Assembly (NCBI GenBank): GCA_960531495.1
Contig: OY482855.1
Location: forward strand, 4,114,958 to 4,178,957
Length of the DNA stretch: 64,000 nucleotides
Origin: Zeus faber
Taxonomy: Eukaryota > Chordata > Actinopteri > Zeiformes > Zeidae
Direction of reading: 5' to 3'
The translations under genes and the position numbers were made by a program. Within the stretch, counting starts at the first letter, position 1; each line of letters opens with the position of its first letter. This document shows positions 42,110 through 53,820 of this stretch, piece after piece. The notes below the pieces were generated by a model. That model was not told the origin of the DNA and ran no database searches. It worked only from the letters and a program-made list of their open reading frames with translations.

Positions 42110-42925
42110 AGTTGTAGCTGTCTGCCATGATGATCGGCCACATCCCTGAAGCAGGAGCCATCCACAAAAAGTGTAAGATCTGCTGTGAGCGTTTGGTGAG
42201 GAGGATCTGAAAGTCCCAGGAATCGGGCAGAGTTCCAGCTTTTCTTCCGGAAGTCACGAACCACCACCCAGTCACCTGGTCGTGTAGTGGTCCATCAAGC
42301 GGGATGGGGAGGGTTGCTTTGACCTGGGCACATAGGCTTAAACACTTGGGTGAGAGATACACATTATGACAACATTGTTTGGTCTAGGTCCACGATTGTA
42401 AAAGTGGGGAATGTGGAATCATTTTGTGATTCCCAAACAGTTATGTTGAATAGGCAATTACAGTCTCAGTACCAAAATAAATGCATGCACCGTAGTGTAA
42501 CAACAGAATAATATTATCACAATGTTTAATATGTAGGAGTAATGTCCATAGAATATCGATTAGACTACAAAATTAAGATGTTTTCCAATCAATAATCATG
42601 CAGGGTTTTCACATTATCCTTTGCATTTCTCGAATGTTGCCTGACCAAATCCCATCTACAAAATTAAATAAATAAGTGATAAATACTAACTGGACAATCT
42701 GATCACTACTGGTTTACGTAATGTAATTTGTACGGGGCTTTTGTCGACAAAAGACAGACCTAATCGCATTGGTCTTCCGGTCAGCACTTTGTGCAGGGAC
42801 ATTCTGGTCACACAATGTGATCGTCGTTGCATTCCCATCATCACAAATGGCAGGAATGAAACTCAGTCAAGCTTACCTTCACTGGAATTCCGTGAAGAAA
42901 AACATGTAAATTGTCACCATACAAG
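42110..42925 (-). mobile_element. ERV integrase-tail fossil, copy 1
   Basis: On the minus strand the segment from about 42925 (GACAATTTACATGTTTTT, then CCAGTGAAGGTAAGC) to about 42110 matches 61885-62640 over most of its length. It ends in a worn integrase C-terminal region (about 42130-42330) with LCAQVKATLPIPLDGP and GTLPDSWDFQILL. The region between is not obviously coding in either copy. It is a broken, old retroviral fossil. Confidence 0.65.
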
Positions 42926-43914
42926 GGGGGTGACGAGGAAGGTGAAGACAGGTGGTGAGATTGCTGAATGAGAACAGGTGTGCAGTGGCAGGGATGTAGA
43001 ACAAGAGATCGACAGAGGGAGCTAGAGAGGGACAAAGTGAGCAATAGAGGGACAGAATAACAAACAAAAAGAATAAAAATCAAACAAAGGGCAGGATCCT
43101 GACACTGTGTCTGTGTGATAAAGAAGTTAAGCCCTGTGATTAGTCTCCTGTGTTGTCTCTTGTAATCTATCGGGATCAACATTCCGGAGTCAAGATACAG
43201 TTTCACTATCACCGAAGAGCAACTCCCCTACAGCTGTGCTGTACAAGTTAAAACACTGCTGGCTCCTCCATCTTACCCCTTACCCTCACCACTGGGGCGT
43301 CCGATCTTAGTTGTTTAAAATGCAGCTACTGTCGGAATTATTTTTGACGCATAACCACTTATCGATCCAAGTCAGGAGTCAGCAATAGTGTTCTTCGCAA
43401 CTCGGAAACTGCAGCTGGGCATACAGGCATTCACTGAGACTCTTATTTGCAATTCACGAATGAAAAAAGCCAACAGCCAACAGTCACGAGCCATGTGTGC
43501 GTCTTGAAAAGAGGCAATGGCTCCTGAACTGATTCGCAAATGATAGCTGTGAATCGCGAGCCACGTCTCTGCCAGAAGCCCAGCAGTGTGCCCAACAAGC
43601 TTGGTGAGCGGGTGAGAGAAAGAGCAAGCAAGTGAATCTCCTATCGGTGACCAGAAAATAATTAGAGGATTAGATTAAGGTGTGTGAAAAGGTGAAGGCA
43701 TTTGACATTCATATTGAATGTGAGTGATTTACACTTTACACCAAAATTAATAATTTTGACAGAATGAAATGATTCTTCAGAAAATTCCATTCACAACTCC
43801 AGCCAATTCTTCTGACTCGCGTTACATGAACTGAATTCAAACAATATTAGCATTCACGAGAAAATGCCACACATACTGTACATGTTCAGACACATACTTA
43901 TGCTGTATACACTC
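42926..43914. other. No gene seen
   Basis: No supported coding region. A minus-strand frame at 42841-43212 overlaps the fossil next door and has no family resemblance. Confidence 0.35.
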
Positions 43915-44260
43915 ACACACAGTGGCCACTTTATTGGATACACCTTTCTAGTTCTCCTTTGCCCGAGAAGCCTGGATTCTTTGTGGCACGGATACAACAA
44001 GGTGCTGGAAACATTGCTCTGAGATTTTGGTCCATGTTGACATGATCGCATAACCACACAGTAGCTGACACTAGTGAAACTTGTTATGGTCTTCTGCTGC
44101 TGAGGCCCATCCACTTCAAGATTCAACGTCTTGTGCGTTCAGAGATGCTCTGCGTGCCACTTGTAATGCGTGGTTATTTAAGTTACTGTCGTCTTCCTGT
44201 CAGCTTTAGCCATTGCTTTAGCTATTCTCTTTCATTACTGCAGCCTAACAAATGATCGTA
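43915..44260 (-). mobile_element. Tc1/mariner DD36E-like family, internally deleted copy
   Basis: The left end CAGTGGCCACTTTATTGGAT, then CAAGGTGCTGGAAACATT and GATTTTGGTCCATGTTGACA, match the terminal region of the family at 2813-3898, here including the end that copy lacks. After about 44080 it jumps to GTCTTCTGCTGCTGAGGCCC and GTTGTGCG-like text from the gene middle, so the catalytic domain is gone. Confidence 0.75.
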
Positions 44261-45611
44261 GTGTTATTCCAGTCTCTGGAGGTTACAGCGAACGGTGCGA
44301 AAAACAAAATAAATCCAGTGATCGGCATTCAGGTGGGCAAAAACATTTTTTTCAGGAAAGGCAACAGTAACTGAAATAACCATGCATTTCAACAGTGGTG
44401 TGCAGAAGAGCAGCTACAGAATCACATCACTTATATGAGCATGTTATACTTAACAAAGAGCTGTAGCTGTAGCAATAGTACCACTTGCCCCTGACAAGAC
44501 CATTGAACTACATGCTAGCTGCAGGGGTATAGATATTATCGAACTATAAGCTAGTTGCATTGTTTGAGTCAGTAAAAATAATATACTAACTTATCGAAAA
44601 ACTCAATGAGTTTCATGTTTAATATGTACTTAAAGAGTTCTGTTTCTTACAATTGTGCATAAAATATTTAGCTTGTGCTACCTATGCAAGGTATTGCCAA
44701 ATCCTTATGTTGATTATCATGCACAAACATTTGTGGTTGATTTGTAATTGTCTGTCCTTTCAATCGTTTAGGTGTTGTTCAATCTTTGATCGTTATACGT
44801 TGTTAGTTAAAATTGCATTGTGTCATCGAGGATGTAAACAGAGAGATTAATTCTGTTTGACCTTTCAGTGCACCTGAACCAGATCACTGCTCCATCTATT
44901 TGACTCCTGGAGATTAATTACGAGGGGGATAATAATAGTATTGCTGTGGCAATGTTCCAAAACAAGCATTTGTGGTTGGTTGCAAGATTAAATGGGAGGG
45001 CTAGATACATTTATTTCAAAGTCTCTCCATGTTACAGCCGTGAAGCTATGACCAGTCTTTTTTAAAAACCACTATCCCAGGATTCCATTTTTAAGTGCAC
45101 ACAAGTATGGGCCAAAATAATCTTTGGTTCTGGTACAAAATGGTTGGTCTTGACTTGTGCTAAGCCACCTGTGTGTCTGCCAGGTGATCAGCTAACTGGC
45201 TTTCTGGAATAGAGAACTGCTCAACTGAGTGGAGAAATACACCCTAATGTGATGAACATAGCTAACAAAGCTAGCTTGTGGAGACTAGGATCCAAATCCT
45301 AGACAGAGAATGTCTGTTTTGCCCTACCATCTGAATACATTTTTCTGTAAGTAGTCCACCTTGTTCATATTTATGCTAATGCTATTCACTTTATTTAAAA
45401 TTCTGCCACTTCGATTCCTGATTCCTGTGGCCCATAGGTTATTTTATGCAGGACGGACAGAACTCCTGATTATGGCTGTTGAGATTTCAAGCTCTCAATA
45501 CAGGCAGACCGCACCAGACCCCCTGTTCCGCTCTCAGGCAGGGGTGTCCCGCTCCCCTAGTCTGTAACCGGACATCATAGCATTTGGAGGTAGTATGACA
45601 TCGGGTCAAAG
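44261..45611. other. No gene seen
   Basis: AT-rich and apparently unique. No exon, RNA gene or repeat was recognised. Confidence 0.4.
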
Positions 45612-48250
45612 GCTTACTTTGACTTTGACTTACTTACTTATTAACTGCTAATTATGCCTTCTGACATGTAGGGCAGCAACGAAGGTTATCCACTCCTGTC
45701 TGCTTTGGGCTGTTTTCTGGACACTTCCCCAGGTCAAGGTCTTAGCTCTCATTTCGTCCTCGACCATCCAACGCCAGGTAGTTTTGGGCGTCCTCTTTCT
45801 TTTCCATCTGGTGTCCAGTGTAGGACTACTTTTGGGATGCTGTTTGGCTCTCTCCTCATCACATGCTCAATCCAGTTCCAGCGCCGTCTCGCAATGATAT
45901 TATCCACACTGTCTTGCTGGCATCTATTAAGTACGTCTTGGTTAGATATTGTGTTGGGCCAAAAAATCCTACAGATTCTTTTCAGACTTTTTTGTGCAAG
46001 ATCGACTGTTTGATGTCACTTGCTGTCATTCTCCAGCATTCCGAGCCATACAGGAGGGTGGAAAGGACACAACTCTGATATAGTTTGAGTTTGGTCTTGG
46101 TGATGTATTGCTGAGACCGCCATACATTGCTGAGCATTCTGAATGCATTCCTAGCCTTGTTTATTAGGTTCTTGATATCACTGTGTGTTCCCCCATCATG
46201 TCTTACCGTGCTTCCAAGATAGCTGAACTTCTCTGTTGTAGGAAGATCTTTTCCATCTATTTGGATTGTTAAGGGGTTTGGGATGTTTAGTGTCATAACT
46301 TCAGTTTTCTTCTGATTTATCTTCAGGCCGACTTGTTGTGCAAAGTCACTGAGACGAGGTTTTCTTTTGCATGTGTTTGTGAGTGTGGGAGACCAGAGCC
46401 AAGTCATCAGCAAAATCAAGGTCTTCTAATGTCGAGAAGAGGGTCCATCGTATGCCTCTCCTTTGGTCTTCTGTTGTCCAACGCATCACCCAACGCTAAT
46501 GTCCAGATCGTTGTGTGCATACTGGATATCAGCTTCTGTTGTAGGTGATGGTTTATTCAATACTTCTTTGAAGTGTTCACCCCAGCGAGCTTCTTGTTCT
46601 GCCTCAGTTGTCAGGAGTCGGCCATGTTTGTCTACTATTGGCGTCTCAGTGGTTCGACAATGTTTGCCACAGACTATCTTGTGAATGTTGTCGATCTTTC
46701 CTTGTTCACCTTTCTTGGCAGCCTCTTCTGCTTGATTAGCAAGATCTTCTATGTATGCCTGTTTGTCAGCTCTGGCTTTTCTTTAAACTGCTTTGTTGGC
46801 TTCTTGGTACCGTTTCTTGTATCTTTCCTTCAGCCGTTCAGACTTCGTCCCAATTACTTACTTCTCTAATGCTCTCCTGCTCTCTATGGTTTGCCATGTG
46901 TCTTCCGTCACCTAGTCCTTCCTTGTCTTCTGCTTGTACCCCAGGCAGGAATCACTGGTCTTCACATAGGCTGTTTTGGTTTGTTCCCAAATAGCATCAA
47001 TACCACTTACATTTGGTTCTGTATGATCCGCCATATCTGCTAATGCCTGAAACCTGTTCTTCAGTTGTAGCACAAAGGAGCTTTTCACCTTTGGGTCTTG
47101 AAGTTTGCCAACATCAAACTGTTGTCTGCCTGTCTTTTTATTCCCCGTTTTCCTCAGCTTTACTTTGAGCACAGCTATGGCCAGGTAATGGTCGCTGCCA
47201 ACATCAGCTCCCCGTTTAACCTTGACATCAAGTAATGAGCGTCTCCAGGTGCCGTTTATCATCAGGTGGTCTATCTGATTCTGATCCCTTCCATTTGGAG
47301 AGTACCAGGTCAGTTTGTGGATGTTTACTAGTTCATAAGTGGTGCAAAGGTCTCCTAGCCTCTCTCCATTCTCATTCATAGTACCACAGCCCTCTTTCAT
47401 ATCCCTGTCATACTCTCAGTTGTCATTTCCAACCTTGGCATTCATGTCTCCCATCACAATCTTCATGTTGTGCCAAGGTGTAGCTTCCAATGCAGCTTGC
47501 AGTTGCTCGTAGAATTCGTCCTTAAAAGTATCATCACTATCGTTCGTTGGAGTATAACACTGTATTATACTTGTGTTGATTTGTTTCCCTTTCAGTCTGA
47601 TCTTCATAAGCCTACTATTGACAGGTTCCCACTCCATCAAGTTTTTCTCTACTCTCTTTTTCTTTAGAATGATGGCTACTCCTTCCCTGTGGTGTTCTTC
47701 ATCCCTCCCCGAGTACGGTACTGCTTCTCCTGTGCTAGTCCTAAGGCTCCCTGATCCTGTCCATCTGCTTTCACTTACTCCAAGTATGTCTAGGTTGTAT
47801 TGTCTCATCTCAGCTGTTACTTGTGCTAGTTTCCCTGTATCATACATAGTTCGTACATTCCAAAATCCTACCCTAGTCTTAAGTTTGGCATTCAGAACTT
47901 CCACCTTCCTGCCAGTGGCTTCCTTTCGGCTTTCACCATTGCTTTCATCCTGGCATCTGTCGATAGCCCTGGAAGTCCATCACACCCAGTAGTGTTGATT
48001 CCTTCAGTTGCTGTTTCCGTAACAGGGTTTGTTTTACGGGACAGGGTTGTTAGCCCTGTGCTCAACCCCCAACCTGGAGGACCAGTGGATTGCTTTTTGT
48101 CTCGCTTCTACCCTTCGACCTGCCTAGCATGGGAGGCCCTATCAGGAGATAAATCTCCCACTGGCATAGCTCTAGGGGTCATTGAGACACACAAGCTTCC
48201 CAACCACGACAAGGTTGCAATCCAACGAGAAGGCACACAAGACAGCCAGA
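45612..48250 (-). mobile_element. APE-type LINE (RTE/Nimbus-like), internally deleted
   Basis: The element runs on the minus strand. Its 5' region, with GGTTGGGAAGCTTGTGTGTC, is near 48200. The endonuclease follows at 47904-46912. The 3' end, with TAAGTAAGTAAGTC, is near 45630 and the tail goes on into short GTCAAA repeats. A large part of the reverse transcriptase between the linker and the FADD box is missing (around 46440-46570). Clade assignment between RTE and Nimbus/I is uncertain. Confidence 0.82.
45982..47904 (-). pseudogene. LINE ORF2 with endonuclease, FADD box and C-terminus, broken
   Basis: The endonuclease is open at 47904-47416 and 47400-46912. It carries RVGFWNVRTMYDTGKLAQV, ILGVSESRWTGSG, YTPTNDSDD, VMGDMNAKVGNDN, LTWYSPNGRDQNQIDHLM and GADVGSDHYL, the series expected for the apurinic-type nuclease fold. 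The FADD catalytic box is in TLEDLDFADDLALVS at about 46400-46440. The C-terminal part, open at 46419-45982, has GLKINQKKTEVMTLN, KFSYLGSTVRHDGG and TLLYGSECW. A TGA separates the two endonuclease halves near 47415, and the fingers and early palm are deleted. The protein cannot be functional. Confidence 0.83.
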
Positions 48251-48415
48251 CAAACACATGCAGTCAATCGGATCACGTCTCAGACTGGGACTAACATCTC
48301 TTTCCATCAGCCTCGTCATTGCCCTTGAGGAAGCACAATCTGAGAGTGACTTCTATTAAAGATACCAAAAGTGAGCTCCTGTCTCTGGGTACTTATTGGA
48401 GTGTTTTGCTCTCTG

Positions 48416-48470
48416 CATTGCCCCGTACGTCTGCATGTGGCCTCACCCCATGCATATGAACGGGGCAATG
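48416..48470. other. 11-bp inverted repeat with nested inner pairing
   Basis: CATTGCCCCGT at 48416-48426 pairs with ACGGGGCAATG at 48460-48470. Inside, GCATG and CATGC can pair again, giving a two-step stem of about 55 nt. It lies between the LINE and the BEL/Pao fossil and may be part of the latter's end. Confidence 0.6.
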
Positions 48471-48539
48471 AAGAAGAAGAGTAAAAAGATTGACTTCACC
48501 TCAAAGCGTCTCCTGGCCTAGAAACCACCGAGTCACTGC

Positions 48540-50075
48540 TGAGAGCAAGGATGACAGAGCTCCCAGGCCCCTCTGAACTCCCAGGCCCCATGGAAACCAC
48601 AAGGCTCCACGGGATTCCGGGGCCTCAGCAGACAGCCTGGTTTGGAGGAAGGGGCAGAAAGCCTGGATGGCAGTGGCAGTACAACGTTGACTGCGCAAAG
48701 TCAAGTCAAGTCGCATGGAAGCCGCATACGCAAAGCGTCAAATGGATATGGAATTCAAGAAGGCACGCGTCAAAATGGAGAGGTCCATGGAGAGAGCACG
48801 CCTCGACGCAGAGAAAACTTGCTTTGAGGCTGCAGAGCAGGCGGAGAAGGCACACATCGACGTGGAGTGGTCTGCAGAGAGAGCATGCTTTGAGGCTGCA
48901 GAGAAGGCTGAGAGAGCACGCTTTGCGGCTGAAGAAAAGGCGGATGCGGCACACATTGAGGCCAACCTAAGGGCCCTTAAGAAGGAAGCAGAAACAGAGG
49001 CTGCGACAGCAGAAGCAGAAGCTCTTGGAGCCCTTAAAGAGGAAAGGGAGGTGGAGGCCTGATCCTCTTCATCATCCGGAATGCTTGGAGGCCTCCTCAC
49101 ACCGGCACGGGGAGTGATGCAGCACACTAGAGAGTATGTCAACACCCATTTCGGGGAGCAACACAGCAATGCTCGCAACGCTGATTCGCCCCCCCCTCCG
49201 AGCCAGACCACCTACCAGCTCCCGGAGCCCTCAGGACACGGGCCTCCTTTTGCCATCTCCCAGGCTCCCAGCAGCATGGAGGACGCCAGGACCAGGACTT
49301 GCCATCTCCCAGAGCTCAGCTGTACAAAGGCCCTCAGGATATGGACTTGGTACTGCCTGTACCACTGCCCAGAGCTCGGCAGTACAGAGACCCCCAGGAT
49401 GCGGGGGGATCGCCTTATGTCCCTCCGCCGTACTGTAAAGAGGAAGCCAGAGATGAAGGACCCCTTTGTGGACTTCAGAAGAAGATCTTAAGCAGTAGAC
49501 ATGCCGAACGGGCACCCATGTTGAAAGATGGTGGAGAGTAGTGGTATCTACCAAGCATCGGAGTCTACCATGTCTACCTCAGGGTCCTGTTTTGCTTCAG
49601 GACAGAGCCAGTTGCGATCATGGTCAACATTCAGCAGATGTTCCATAGCTTCCTGTTCAGGGAGGATCACCATGACAACCTTTGCTTCCTGTGGTTTCGC
49701 GACTACCCCTCCCCAGCTGTGGCCATTTATGGACGGCAGAGGACTACCATAGAAGGAAAGGAGGAGTACAGGAACGAAGCACACCAGTACATGGTACGGC
49801 ACTTCTACGAAGACGACGGGTTGAAGTTATTCGCCATGGGCTTACAAGACCTCGAATTCGATCAGGACACCCCCTCCATGAAGCTGTCCACCAACACCTT
49901 CACCTTCCCTGCAGTAGCCAATGAAAGACCTTTCACACAACGCGGTGTGCCTTCGACTGTCAACAGCCTAATCAACCCTCTAGGGTTTGCCGTGCCTGTC
50001 AGCATTCAAGGCAGCCTGAGAGAACTTACTACCGGTTGCGATGACATCTTTGCATGTGCGTTACTTTGTTGAATT
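48540..50075 (+). mobile_element. BEL/Pao LTR-retrotransposon fossil
   Basis: The first part (48715-49062) encodes an alanine/glutamate-rich coiled coil with repeated heptad-like AEKA and AERA words, as in gag of fish BEL/Pao elements. The last part (about 49620-50072) matches the BEL/Pao reverse transcriptase and following region: QQMFHSFLFREDHHDN, RHFYEDDGLK and INPLGFAVPVSIQGSLREL. Protease and much of the transcriptase are missing, and no LTR pair was seen. It is broken, with large losses. An L2-like LINE adjoins at the 3' side. Confidence 0.72.
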
Positions 50076-50259
50076 GTTTCCCAACTTTACCTGATTTTGG
50101 ATAACAGATTTCGGATTGTTTGCACTGTGATATCCCTACTATTTCCTGGCTTTGACCCTCACCTGAACTGTTTTTTGGATTTTGAAACGTGGACTTTGGC
50201 TTGGCTCAGCTAGCACTCGGCTAACGCTAGTTAGCCTATTTGCTTAGCATATTGCACCA

Positions 50260-51560
50260 ATGCCTTCCTCCACGGATTGTGGGAACTGTTTATGCCTGGT
50301 CAACAGACTCAGCACTCTAGAGAAGTCGGTCTTCAAAGACATCCACAGCCTGCGTGAGGATGTGAAGAAGAAGGATGAACTGTTTGTGCGTCTGACCTCC
50401 ATTGCTAGCGCTCAGGCTAAGCACATCTGCTGCTCCATGTCCTCCATTGTGATCAGACCGGACTTAAGACTCCACTATCCCGGATCCACTCCACTCCCTG
50501 GCACGGCTCCATTCTCACTGTGGGTGAGTGGGATCCATCTGACGCCCCGCCGACTGTGATAGAGGAGCTATGGCCCAAGTCCCGGACCTGCTCAACCCTA
50601 GAGCCTTGGACCCTGGCGGCGAGTAGTGGGCGGCATTGTGCGCGCTCCTTGAAGAACAGATTCCAAGCCCAGGAGGCCACAGTCGATGTCAGCGATATGC
50701 GGGAATTCCCCCCTTTGGGGAGGGGGCTCACAGTCCACTGTGGCATCGAGGGCAACAAGACGGTCTCTACCACCGCCGGCCTTGTCTCCACTGCCGCCAG
50801 ACTATCCATCGTCTGCCCGGGCCTCCACTCCCAAGCCAGTTGGTGGTTCCTCCACCGCCCCGGACCCCACTGTTTTCACCGCAACACCGCAGAGCGTCGC
50901 CTCGGCTCCGGCAGCGGGATATCCGTCCGTCGGGGCCGCCCTGCGGCCACTGACTTGGACTGACTTGGACTGCCTGCCTGCGCTGCCGCCGGGAGGACAG
51001 TGCTCTCCTGGCTCGGCTGCTTCTGCTGTCCCTCGGAACTCCTCTTCGGCTGGACCTCTATCAATGCTCATTGTCGGCTCCTCCATGGTTCGACACATTA
51101 CCCTGCCTGCGGCTTAAACCCTCTGCTACCTGGGTGCCCACGTCCATGATATAGCCTCCAGAATCCCACAGCTGCTGGATCAAATGCCGTCTGCATCCAC
51201 TTTACTCATCCACGTCAGAACCAACGATCTCAGGAACAATCGCAGACACTTAAAGAAGACTTTCTGAAGCTTATTGACAGTCTTCTACACTCGGACCGCC
51301 CGTTCATCATCTCCAGCCCTCTGCCGTGTCCCAGCTTTGGAGATGGAAAATTCACATGTGTCCTTCAGCTACACACATGGTTCAAGGGATACTGCTGCAC
51401 CCTCAACATACTGTTTGTGGACAATTTTGGCACCTTCTTAAACTGTCCAAAGGTCTTCAGACATGATGGAGTACATCCAGAGCAAAACAACCGATCCACT
51501 CGACTGACAATAATGACTGTCACTCTGCTTTACAAATTCCTGTTATTATAAACCATAGAC
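50260..51560 (+). pseudogene. LINE ORF1 with SGNH-esterase-like domain, broken
   Basis: The start MPSSTDCGNCLCLVNRLSTL, followed by a charged helical stretch to about 50440, looks like the coiled-coil head of ORF1. A proline/serine-rich linker follows. From about 51060 there is MLIVGSSMVRHITLP (block I of SGNH hydrolases), LLIHVRTND (resembling the asparagine block) and, at about 51465, DGVHPEQN, the Asp/His block. An esterase domain in ORF1 is known from L2 and CR1 LINEs, where it may help membrane or RNA handling. The reading frame changes several times, so the protein is dead. Confidence 0.75.
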
Positions 51561-53344
51561 CGAAATCATGCAACTTTCCTGTTACATACAGGATTCTAAA
51601 CAATTTACTCCAGGTTCGGACTCCAACTATCAGTCTCCCGCAATGCCATATACCCAGAACAATATAAATGGTTTATAAAACATCAGGTTACTAACTTATA
51701 AGTAATTTTTAGTTTAGCTTATAAGTACCCATAACCTGGATTTCTCTCTATTGACTGAGACGTGGCTGGACAGAATTGGCACAGTCGCACTTATTTAGGC
51801 AGCACCTCCTAATTGCGAATTCATCCAAACCAAGAGAGCCGATAAGAGAGGCGGTGGAATAGCTGCTGTCTTCTCTGATATCTATACCTGCAAGGAAATC
51901 CTCCTTTGAGAGTCAAGTCTTTTGAACACCTTGCTATATCTATGAACTGCAGTGCCCCGATTTTAATCATCACAGTCTATCGGCCACCAAAGTCCAAATG
52001 TGGCTTTCCTGATTAATTCTCTAAGCTACTGTCCAAAGTCTTCACTGATTATGGTTGTATAATTATCTCAGGTGATTTTAATATTCCTGTTGACAATCAA
52101 ATAGACCCAGATGCTCAACACTTCATTAGCCTATTGGAGGCATTTGACCTCCCTCAGCATGTTTCTGGACCCACCTACTATAAGGGGCATACTCTAGACT
52201 TGGTCATATCAAAACGACTTAATATCACTGTACCCTGTGTCATGGATGTTGCTATTTCAGATCACTGTTGCATATTCTTTGACATGTTTGCTCTTCCTGT
52301 ACAACAGAGGGGTACCCGAACAATTTAAAAACAGATCATTAACAATAATACTATGAAACCTTTAAGAGAATTGTAAATGAGTTACAGCTGTTCATGGCAT
52401 CATCAACTGAGGATCCTGTGACAAACTTCAACTCCAAAATACAAAATATCATTGATAACGTTGCACCTGTTAAAACTAAAAACATAGAAAAACAAAAAGC
52501 CCCCTGGAGAAATGGATCAATACAATATGGAAATTAAACAGCCCAGACAGTCTTTCTTCTCTAAAATCATTAATGAAAATATCAACAATAATAACGTGCT
52601 CTTCTCCACTGTTGATCGACTTATTAATCCACCATCTGCAACCCCGTCAGGGATGTTCTCCACTGAAAAATGTGAGGAGTTGCTACATTCTTCAGTAACA
52701 AAATTATAGCTATCAGACAGAATTATTAGTTCCTCAACATCCAGAAATGAACCTACCCACCAGTTCTCCAGTAATTTGACTGCTGCCGTGTCTCACTTCA
52801 TCCCCTTAGACATAAAAAGACTGGACGATATTGTTGGTCAGCTCAGGTACCTGCTGCCTGGAGCCTCTCCCTACCCCATTTTTTAAAACTATTTTTAACT
52901 GCCTAGCACAGGGGTAGCCAACCAGTCAGAGACTAAGAGCCACTTTTTTACTGTGTTACTGCAAAGAGCCACATCATACACATGGGCACACATGAACATC
53001 ACCCCATCCCTTCCTCACACACACACACACACACACAGACCTCTGCTCAGCCAGATTTATTGTAAATGTCACACACCAACATGATAATTACAGAAATTGA
53101 CTCCTAGCCCCCGCGACCCGACTAAGGATAATCGGTTGAAGATAGATGGATGGATGGAGTACTAAGACCACAGGCCAGTTATTTTCAACAATTAACATTG
53201 TGTGCACTGTCTCACACACACAAACTCTCAGTTCAAAAAGTACTGTTGTTTATTTATTCATAGAGGGGGGAATTGGACTTCGAGTTTAATGATAAGGATG
53301 TATTTTTTTCATGTTCATTCTTAAACCCTAACCTTTAAGAATCA

Positions 53345-53512
53345 GTTTTGGCTCTTGCCTACCATACACGATCTGATGCTTTGGCCATCCACATATACCT
53401 GGGACTAGGTGTTCTGGAGCCCTGGCCACATTTTTGAAAATGTGTGGTTACGAGGATCGAACCCGCTATCGGATCTCGAGTTCAAAGCCGCTACCATTGA
53501 GCCAGGACTCCT
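53345..53512 (-). mobile_element. tRNA-derived SINE inside the hAT
   Basis: On the minus strand the head starts near 53511. Box A TGGCTCAATGG lies at plus positions 53494-53504 and box B GGTTCGATCCT at 53453-53463, 30 nt apart, as in tRNA genes. A body of about 100 bp follows. The head does not keep a full tRNA fold or a CCA end that I can see, so it is a SINE and not a tRNA gene. Confidence 0.7.
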
Positions 53513-53617
53513 AAATGAAAGTACTGCGTTTCAGCGGTATACCTCTCAGTTCAACCAAGTCCACAAACAAAAATATAATAATTAACAATAGCGTTTTTCT
53601 CTTACTATGCATGTTGC

Positions 53618-53820
53618 TTAGTGGGACTTCTGGTATTCCTTGTCTTGAACAATCCTCTTCAAATCTGGCTTGTATTCCGTTGTTGCCACTCGAAGCAATT
53701 CTTTCACATGGGTGTCAGTCAGAACAGATCGATGCTTTGGTTTCACACGTTTTTGGGTAGAAAACACAGACTCGCAGACGTATGTTGACCCAAACATTGA
53801 CAGTATCTTACTAACGTAAG
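53618..53820 (-). pseudogene. hAT transposase C-terminal remnant
   Basis: An open minus-strand stretch reads KILSMFGSTYVCESVFSTQK, PKHRSVLTDTHVKELLR and YKPDLKRIVQDKEYQKSH, then stops at 53618. This is the hAT C-terminal dimerisation region, related to but clearly different from the one at 12800-13126. The N-terminal and catalytic parts are deleted, so the element is non-autonomous. Confidence 0.85.

Noticed and set aside
42841-43212. Minus-strand frame with a strong GTAAGC donor (GIPVK)
   Set aside because: It looked like a host exon at first, but the donor and flanks recur at 61.9 kb in the paired ERV-derived block.
53453-53504. Possible tRNA gene (box A and box B present)
   Set aside because: No complete cloverleaf seen, and a SINE body follows box B; it lies inside a hAT.
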